Source: Russula earlei (Eukaryota; Basidiomycota; Agaricomycetes; Russulales; Russulaceae). Taken from it: a stretch of DNA of 23,100 nucleotides. The DNA is taken from the NCBI GenBank assembly GCA_025769875.1, contig JAGFNK010000748.1:1-23100 (forward strand), written 5' to 3'. The notes beneath the pieces were generated by a model that made no database searches, had not been told where the DNA came from, and saw nothing but the letters and a program-made list of their open reading frames with translations. The translations under genes and the position numbers were made by a program. Numbering within the stretch: the stretch's first letter is position 1; every line of letters starts with the position of its first letter. This document shows, one piece after another, positions 18,302-23,100 of the stretch.

Positions 18302-18955
18302 GGTCCCTTCATTGCCTGTAACCACCAAGGCTTCATTCTTCCACCATAAGCTATGTCGCTTCTCCAGTTGGTGTCTCTGTACCCAATCAAGTAACTTTAA
18401 CCGGTGTCTCTCTTCCCCTTGTTGGTTCTTTATCCGTTCTTCCAATGCAGTAGTATGCATTACTTGAATAAAAAGGTGGTCAAGTAGCACGACCACTTCT
18501 TCTTTATCCCCTTGTCCATCATCAAGGTCAGGTCTCCTAGACAGGGCATCTGCTTTATTCCTTGATCCTGCCTGGTGTTTCAGTTCTAAGTTGAAGTCTG
18601 CCAAGAGGGTAATGTATCTTGCTACTTGACCATTTATTTGCTGAGGGTGTTGGGAATGCAACAGGTTTGCATGGTCTGTATAGACCACCACCTTATGCTT
18701 TGCTCCCATGAGCAGGTGTCTCCAGTGCTTCAAGGCTCGCACCATGGCTAAGAACTCTTTGTCCCATATGTCGTAGTTCTTTTCGGCTTGTTTCAAGGCT
18801 GCGGAGAAGTAACCTATTGGCCTCCTCTTTCCTTGTTCATCATTCTGGAATAGTACTGCTCTAATAGCATAATTGGATGTGTCTACTTCCAGTTCAAAGG
18901 GTCACTCCTCATCAGGATGGAGCAGGATGGGGTCGGAAGATACTATCTGGATAAG
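18302..18955 (-). pseudogene. Element B RNase H and linker
   Basis: RNase H domain. SNYAIRAVLFQ (about 18875) lies at the start, followed by GYFSAALKQAEKNYDIWDKEFLAMVRAL (catalytic Glu in DKEF, about 18760), VVVYTDHANLL (about 18690, catalytic Asp) and HQAGSRNKADALSRRPDL (about 18570, final Asp). It is better preserved than in element A and stays in one frame from 18796 to 18179. The following linker (EEVVVLLDHLFIQVMHTTALEERI) leads into the H2C2 finger. The first Asp region (about 18890-18920) is degraded by a stop and shift. Confidence 0.85.
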
Positions 18956-19110
18956 TCATTCCAGAGCATCTTTGCATTCTTGGGTCCATTCAAATGGCAC
19001 CCCTTTCTTTGTCAAGGCAATAATGGGTTGAGCAATCTGACTGAATCCTTGAATGAAAGCCCTATTGTAACTGAGGACTCCCATAACTTTGTGTACTTCA
19101 TGTACATCCT

Positions 19111-19404
19111 GTTGGATATACAATCTGTTATATAGATTAATCCACTTCACTGTACCCAAGGCTAGGTAGCTCAGTGGTTAGAGCACCTGGTATATATCTG
19201 GGAGGTCCTGGGTTCAATCCCCAGTCTGGCCATTTTCTTAATTGCACCAGGATATAAGGGAATCATGTGAGCGCATGTCAACCCCCTCCTCTGAGGTCCC
19301 CAGGTTGGGTCACATAGTGTTGAACCCACAAGTCGGACCCAAGAGGGTGGCAATGACTAAGCACCTCCTCTGAGGTCCCTCTATCTGTGGTTGCATTTCA
19401 CAAC
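19111..19404 (+). mobile_element. tRNA-derived SINE-like insertion, TSD ACATCCT
   Basis: A 294-bp insert flanked by the 7-bp duplication ACATCCT (19104-19110 and 19405-19411). It contains a tRNA-like region (19160-19232) with intact pol III A and B boxes, followed by about 170 bp of unrelated sequence that holds the repeated palindrome CCTCCTCTGAGGTCC (19285-19299, 19364-19378). The extreme ends are GTTG and CAAC. Unusually, 49 nt precede the tRNA-like part, and there is no poly(A) or simple-repeat tail. A tRNA-related body with a variable-length duplication is the SINE pattern; a MITE-like element that captured a tRNA is the alternative. Confidence 0.7.
19160..19232 (+). ncRNA. tRNA-like sequence (SINE head), probably not a working tRNA
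   Basis: Folds as a cloverleaf: acceptor GGCTAGG with TCTGGCC (two G-T pairs), D arm GCTC/GAGC, anticodon arm CCTGG/CTGGG, T arm CTGGG/CCCAG with loop TTCAATC. The A box lies in TAGCTCAGTGGTTAGAGCA and the B box is GGTTCAATCCC. The anticodon loop reads TATATAT, so position 33 is A, not the near-invariant U (the nominal anticodon would be UAU). That, together with its place inside a repeat, argues for a tRNA-derived pol III promoter. Confidence 0.7.
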
Positions 19405-20334
19405 ACATCCTTGATTTCCCTAGGCCAGTCTGTGATTCCTTGGACCTTGGAGGCCTCAATCTTCATCTTTCCTTCGTCTATGTCCCACCCCAGCATGGTT
19501 AGTTTCCACACCATGAACTGGCACTTCTTGGGTTTCAGGAAGTATGACTTCTTCTGCATCAGCATGAGTAGCTCACTGATGCATTGCTCATGGATCTCTA
19601 GTTGTTCAGGACTGTCCCCCATGGCAATTCTGAAGTCATCCAGATAGTTGACAGTGTATTCTGCCCATCAGTCCATCCAGTCACCAAAGTCTCTTCTCAT
19701 CAGCCTAGTAAAGAAGGCTGGTGCATTCTTGAGCCCCAAAATACATGATGTTGGGCAGGTAGGTTCCATATGGCATCTTGAAGGCTGCCTTCCAGTGATC
19801 TCCTTCTGCCAGTTGCACATATTGTATCCCCATCGTATATTGAACTTGGAGAACACCATTTTCCCTTCGAAGTCTTTCCACCTCTTGTTCCAGATGTGGT
19901 AAAGATTCATTGTCTCATCTGGTCCACTGGTTTAGTCGTCGATAGCCTACAATGATCCTCTTCTCCTTGCTGTCCTTCTTGCCAATGAAGAACACTGGAG
20001 ATGTGTAGCGGATGGGACCTGGAGTGATGTATCACTTTTCTACTTCATCAGCTAGGAATTTCTTGAGGTATTCTCGTTATCTCGTGTTAGGGGGTACACT
20101 TTGCAGTTTAGCTCCTTGGTGCATCAGGTAACAGCTCTATCTGCATATCTGGTTCCCTTGGTGGTGGGAACCTCTGGGACTTCTCTTCTGAGAAGACATC
20201 TGCAACGTGGTGGAATCACTTTGGAACATTGGACAAGGGGGGTCCTCTCCTTCCTGTGGTTCAATTGACTGCTGGGCCCACTTCTGAGCAATAGTTGTCT
20301 TTTGTAGGTAGATGGCTTCCCCTTTCTTCAATTG

Positions 20335-20750
20335 TCAGTTTTCATCTCTTGCTCGCTTTTGGATATTTCCAACATAGAGATCCAGGTACTTGTTTTGAGT
20401 AGTCTCAATCCATACTGCTCCTTCCATCAGCTGTCCTTTCTTCCAGTTGATGGTGGGGTCGAACTCATATAGGAAGGGATATCCCAGGATGACCTGATCC
20501 ATTCCTAAATCTGTGAGATAGAACTTTTTCAAGCTCTCCTTCTCTTATATCAGACATGAAGCCAGCAGTAATGGGTGAGTTCCCCTTGCTTATTCTGGGT
20601 TCTGTCAATGTTTTGTACTACATGGGTTCATGTAGTTCTTGTTCCCAATCTTCAGTCTTTTCCAAGCTGAATGATCGATGAAGTTCTCTGTTGCTCCACT
20701 TGTCAGTAGAGCAGATTCCTCGGCCATTGTGTGTGCAGTGATAAAGTGAA
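20335..20750 (-). pseudogene. Element B aspartic protease, catalytic Asp lost
   Basis: Protease region between gag and RT. The N-terminal part reads AEESALLTSGATENFID: the catalytic DSGA is TSGA here (20692-20703), so this copy cannot cleave. The C-terminal part (YLTDLGMDQVILGYPFLYEFDP, about 20515-20450) matches the conserved ILG-Y/T-x-FL region of Ty3/gypsy proteases. Stops and shifts lie between (20533-20650). The 20137-20334 stretch is a degraded protease-RT linker, one frame over. Confidence 0.8.
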
Positions 20751-21917
20751 TGGAATATTCATAGCATTCAGTCTTCTAATGTACACTTGCAACACACTAT
20801 TCTTCCTAAGCCAGGCCATCAACTTAGGTGTTCCTAAAAACCCTGTTCCATCAGTTCTTCCAATAAGTCCTCCTTCTGTTTGGTGGACATCTTCTTTATG
20901 GACACAGAGGAGGAGCTCTTGTTATAGGTAGGAGGAGATGTGGATTGTCCAGAGACAGTGCTTTCATTTCCACTGTCCCCTGAATTGTCCTCCTTTTCTG
21001 TTTCCAGAGCTCAAGCTTTTCCTTTGTCCCTTGGGTTACTTGATTTCTTTTTGACTCTGTCCTTGTCAGGACAGTTCTGGCTGATATGCCCTGCTTTCTT
21101 GCAGATGAAGCATTTCCCTTCTGCTAGCAGTTTCTTCTTTTCCTCTGTCAGAGGAGGACGTCGCTTGGTCCTTGCTGCATTAGTGGATACCGAGTCCACT
21201 TCCATAGCATTCAGGTCTCTTTGGTTTCGCCTTTTCCCAGCCTGTAGGGATTTCATGCGATTCTCCCTGGTGGTCAATGATCCACCTCCAGATCCAATAT
21301 TGGCTTTCATGAGCTGGTCTCTGGCCTGTTCTTCCCTAGCAGCATTGATCCATGCTCGCAGATCATTGATGGCAGGTATGTCTCTGACTGGTTGATTGTA
21401 GATTCGTCACACCAGCCAGGTGATTAGTCCAGCCTTATAGGCTTTGACTGCTCCTGGTGAATTCTGGTCCCTTCCTGCTTTACTGAGCAGAACAAGGAAT
21501 TTGCTGGTATAATCATCCAGCAATGCTGCTTTAGACATGGACAATTGTTGTAGCCTCATGAAAGCATCTTCAGGCTCTGTGGTGTCTTTGAATTTCTCTG
21601 AAGAAGTCATCCACAAATTTGGTCCAAAAGAGCATGTCAGTTGGATCTAGCTGCACTGGTGCATAGGGAGATGGCGGCGGTCCCCATTTCTTTTTGCTTC
21701 TACCAGTTCGTTTGGTTGACCACCCATTCATGCACCTTCTCTCCTTTGATGTAGGTGAGAGCTAGGGCTACTCACTTCATTGGAATAGTCATAGTCAGGT
21801 TGTCACTGTTAAGCAGATTCCATAAATTGAAATCCTGGACGAAGTACTTTGTCTTCTTCCTGTCTCCTTTGAAGACTTCAGGAGGGTCTCCTTTCAGAGA
21901 TCCATTGCCTCCATGGG
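20751..21917 (-). pseudogene. Element B Gag, main part with CCHC zinc knuckle
   Basis: Capsid and nucleocapsid region. Sense order: GDPPEVFKGDRKKTKYFVQDFNLW (about 21900-21830), YIKGEKVHEWVVNQTNW (about 21760-21700), a capsid-like helical segment ending AYKAGLITWLV (21616-21407), a basic linker, the CCHC knuckle CFICKKAGHISQNC at 21071-21112, and a Ser-rich stretch leading to MSTKQKEDLLEELMEQGF before the protease. The upstream part is separated by the solo LTR 21923-22741. Frameshifts near 21620-21760 and a stop at 21011 break the frame. Confidence 0.82.
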
Positions 21918-21922
21918 GGCCT

Positions 21923-22741
21923 TGTTACGAACAAGGCCAGGTCCTGGCCGTAGATGGTCCTATTTCACTCAAGAGAGACCTCTCTCATTTTGCATTACCA
22001 ACTCCCTTCCGTTTTCTGGGCTTATCCCTCCTGCACTGCAAGATATCGCTATTGCAAAGGCACTATAACATGACCAGGCACCCGTTTCTTAATCGGGTAA
22101 TCATCACGTGGCAGCCAATGGTCACCCAGCCACCAGGAACCCGAAACAGTGGCACAACTCTTAGAAACTGTTGCATAACTCATCTGACATCATCAAGGCT
22201 CCAATGACATCATGGCTGACTGAGCAACTCCACAGTGACCTCATAGGCTCACTAAGCGCTCCACAGTGACATCATAATGATGTCATCGCTCCACAATGAT
22301 CAGTAATGATCAGTAAGCCTGAAACTTGACACAAGCAAGTTTATGCCTCTGTAGTCCTATTGGATGGTACCAAAGAGTCTAGAATAGTCCCTGTTCTTTG
22401 TAATCGACCCTGTACACTGTATATAAGCCCCAATGAAGTATGGTAGTTGTCAGACTGTCCATTTGTGATATCTCATACTCCTGGTACTCCCCCGCGACTG
22501 CTCAGTTTAAAGACTCCCCTCGCTTCCAAGGTACTCTTCAATGACTGCCTTGTCTAAAGCCCCTTGCTGCACTGGCCTCCAGTCTTCGCCTCTGCCTCCA
22601 GTTACATACCAGTCCCCATCTGGTACATTCTAGTCATTTGGCTCGTCCTCCTGTTCAACGCCGCCTACGCCGCGTACCATCTGTTCCGACCCTTCCCACC
22701 TGCTCCTGAGTCCACACGGATCAGCAGTACGTATTTTGACA
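21923..22741 (+). repeat. Solo family-A LTR inside element B gag
   Basis: An 819-bp LTR, TGTTACGAAC..TTTTGACA, flanked by the perfect duplication GGCCT (21918-21922 and 22742-22746), in the opposite orientation to B. It has no internal region. It carries the usual TATA box and AGACTGTCCA motif. An independent family-A insertion reduced by LTR recombination. Confidence 0.95.
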
Positions 22742-23100
22742 GGCCTGGTGCCAGCTGAGGCGCCAGTTGCCCCTGGTCCTACAGGAGGTGCTGCAGGTGG
22801 TCCCCCTCCTGGAGGGCCTCCTCCGGGTGGGCCTCCTCCTGGTACTGGTGGACCTGCAGGTCCAAAGGGGACTCCTCCACCTCCAGGTTGTCCTCCTCCA
22901 CCAGGTGGACCGCCTCCAGGGTTTATTACAATGGTGGGCCCTGTTCTTCCACCTGCGTCTGGGGTTGGCAATGGTGGCTGTTTCCGTTGCTGCATGGTAG
23001 CCATTTCAACCGATTCTTCTGGTTCTTCAACAATTGTTGGTTCAATGGGCAAGACAGGTACTGTTTGCTCTAGTCTTTCAGCTAGCTCCAATACTTCTGG
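22742..23100 (-). pseudogene. Element B Gag N-terminal part, Gly/Pro-rich (continues off window)
   Basis: Open minus-strand frame at least from 23091 to the LTR junction. It begins with a Glu/Val-rich segment (ELAERLEQTVPVLPIEPTIVEEPEESVEMA), then a basic Gln patch (MQQRKQ), then a low-complexity run of GGGPP/GGGQP units (about 22925-22770). It precedes the capsid part of Gag after removal of the solo LTR, although one frameshift separates them. Low-complexity N-termini are common in fungal Gag. The start codon is not certain and may lie beyond 23100. Confidence 0.65.

Larger units (their letters stand above)
18956..20110 (-). pseudogene. Element B reverse transcriptase, split by a SINE-like insert
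   Basis: RT blocks in sense order: YLKKFLADEVEK and SPVFFIGKKD (about 20080-19985), YRRLNQWT, FSKFNIRWGYN (first catalytic Asp replaced by Asn, about 19840), FGLKNAPAFFTRLM (partly shifted, about 19730), then VNYLDDFRIAMG with YLDD at 19635-19646, FLKPKKCQF, TMLGWDID, ITDWPREIKDV, and after the insert VHKVMGVLSYNRAFIQGFSQIAQPI (19100-19010). The frame rejoins exactly at EIKDVHEVHK when 19111-19404 and one ACATCCT are removed. In-frame stops and several shifts make it inactive. Confidence 0.87.
3796..23100 (-). mobile_element. Element B: Ty3/gypsy chromovirus, partial at window end, with nested insertions
   Basis: Minus-strand LTR retrotransposon. Its 3' LTR is 3796-4425, and the 5' LTR lies beyond the right edge. 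Sense order from the right edge: Gly/Pro-rich gag N-terminus (22742-23100), gag with zinc knuckle (to about 20750), protease, RT, RNase H, integrase, chromodomain (17285-17446), then a long extension (17014-17284 and 4533-5945). The Ty3/gypsy order (RT before integrase) and the chromodomain place it among chromoviruses. It is interrupted by element A (5946-17008), a SINE-like insert (19111-19404) and a solo LTR (21923-22741). Frameshifts, in-frame TGA stops, loss of the protease aspartate and a missing integrase GPY/F region make it non-autonomous. Confidence 0.9.

Noticed and set aside
19160..19232. A functional tRNA-Ile(UAU) gene
   Set aside because: Position 33 is not U, the acceptor stem has two wobble pairs, and the sequence is inside a TSD-flanked insert. 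A tRNA-derived promoter is more likely.
19171..19353. A 60-codon minus-strand ORF containing GIEPRTS
   Set aside because: This peptide is the familiar antisense translation of a tRNA-derived repeat (A and B boxes); it is not a gene.
22767..23000. Plus-strand Leu/Val-rich ORF that looks like a membrane protein
   Set aside because: It is the complement of the Gly/Pro-rich Gag tract; GGN and CCN codons give Leu and Val-rich shadows.
1..23100. CRISPR arrays, bacterial operons, rRNA genes or host housekeeping genes
   Set aside because: None seen. All long recognisable coding regions belong to Ty3/gypsy elements or a hAT transposon.

Overview
This window appears to contain no ordinary host gene. 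It reads as a nested pile of decayed transposable elements from a fungus, most likely an Agaricomycete (Basidiomycota). That placement is inferred from Ty3/gypsy chromovirus polyproteins with chromodomains, a hAT transposase with four introns of 51-58 bp and GT..AG ends, and an overall coding style typical of such genomes. No database search was possible.

Layout. (1) 1-3795 is a junk border: an LTR of family A (+), a broken hAT transposase gene (+, 818-2446), a second family-A LTR (-, 2447-3275) and a fragment of a family-B LTR (+, 3284-3683). (2) Element B is a Ty3/gypsy chromovirus on the minus strand. Its 3' LTR is 3796-4425, and its body runs rightward past the window end (gag still open at 23100). 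In sense order it has gag, protease, RT, RNase H, integrase, chromodomain, and a long extension with a coiled coil and a second CCHC zinc knuckle. (3) Element A is a second, larger chromovirus, 5946-17008, also on the minus strand, inserted into the 3' extension of B. It has two LTRs of about 828 bp and matching 5-bp target duplications (GTCCC at 5941-5945 and 17009-17013). In sense order it has 5' LTR, a possible self-priming site, up to three unrecognised ORFs, gag, protease, RT, RNase H, integrase, chromodomain, polypurine tract and 3' LTR. (4) Later insertions broke both: a solo family-A LTR (9975-10805, TSD TTCAG) just upstream of the RT active site of A; a 544-bp MITE (9137-9680, TSD TAA) in the RT/RNase H connection of A; a 294-bp tRNA-derived SINE-like insert (19111-19404, TSD ACATCCT) in the RT/RNase H connection of B; and a solo family-A LTR (21923-22741, TSD GGCCT) in gag of B.

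The order of events is readable: B first, then A into B, then solo LTR and MITE into A, and SINE and solo LTR into B (the last two cannot be ordered against A). Reading frames rejoin exactly when the inserts at 5946, 9137, 9975 and 19111 are removed with one TSD copy. Both elements carry frameshifts and many TGA stops at positions where the family has arginine, as expected from CGA to TGA (CpG deamination), so neither is autonomous.

Most worth attention: the predicted Tf1-like self-priming of A, the unassigned ORFs between 5' LTR and gag of A, the large coiled-coil/zinc-knuckle extension after the chromodomain of B, and the SINE whose tRNA-like part begins 49 nt inside the insert.
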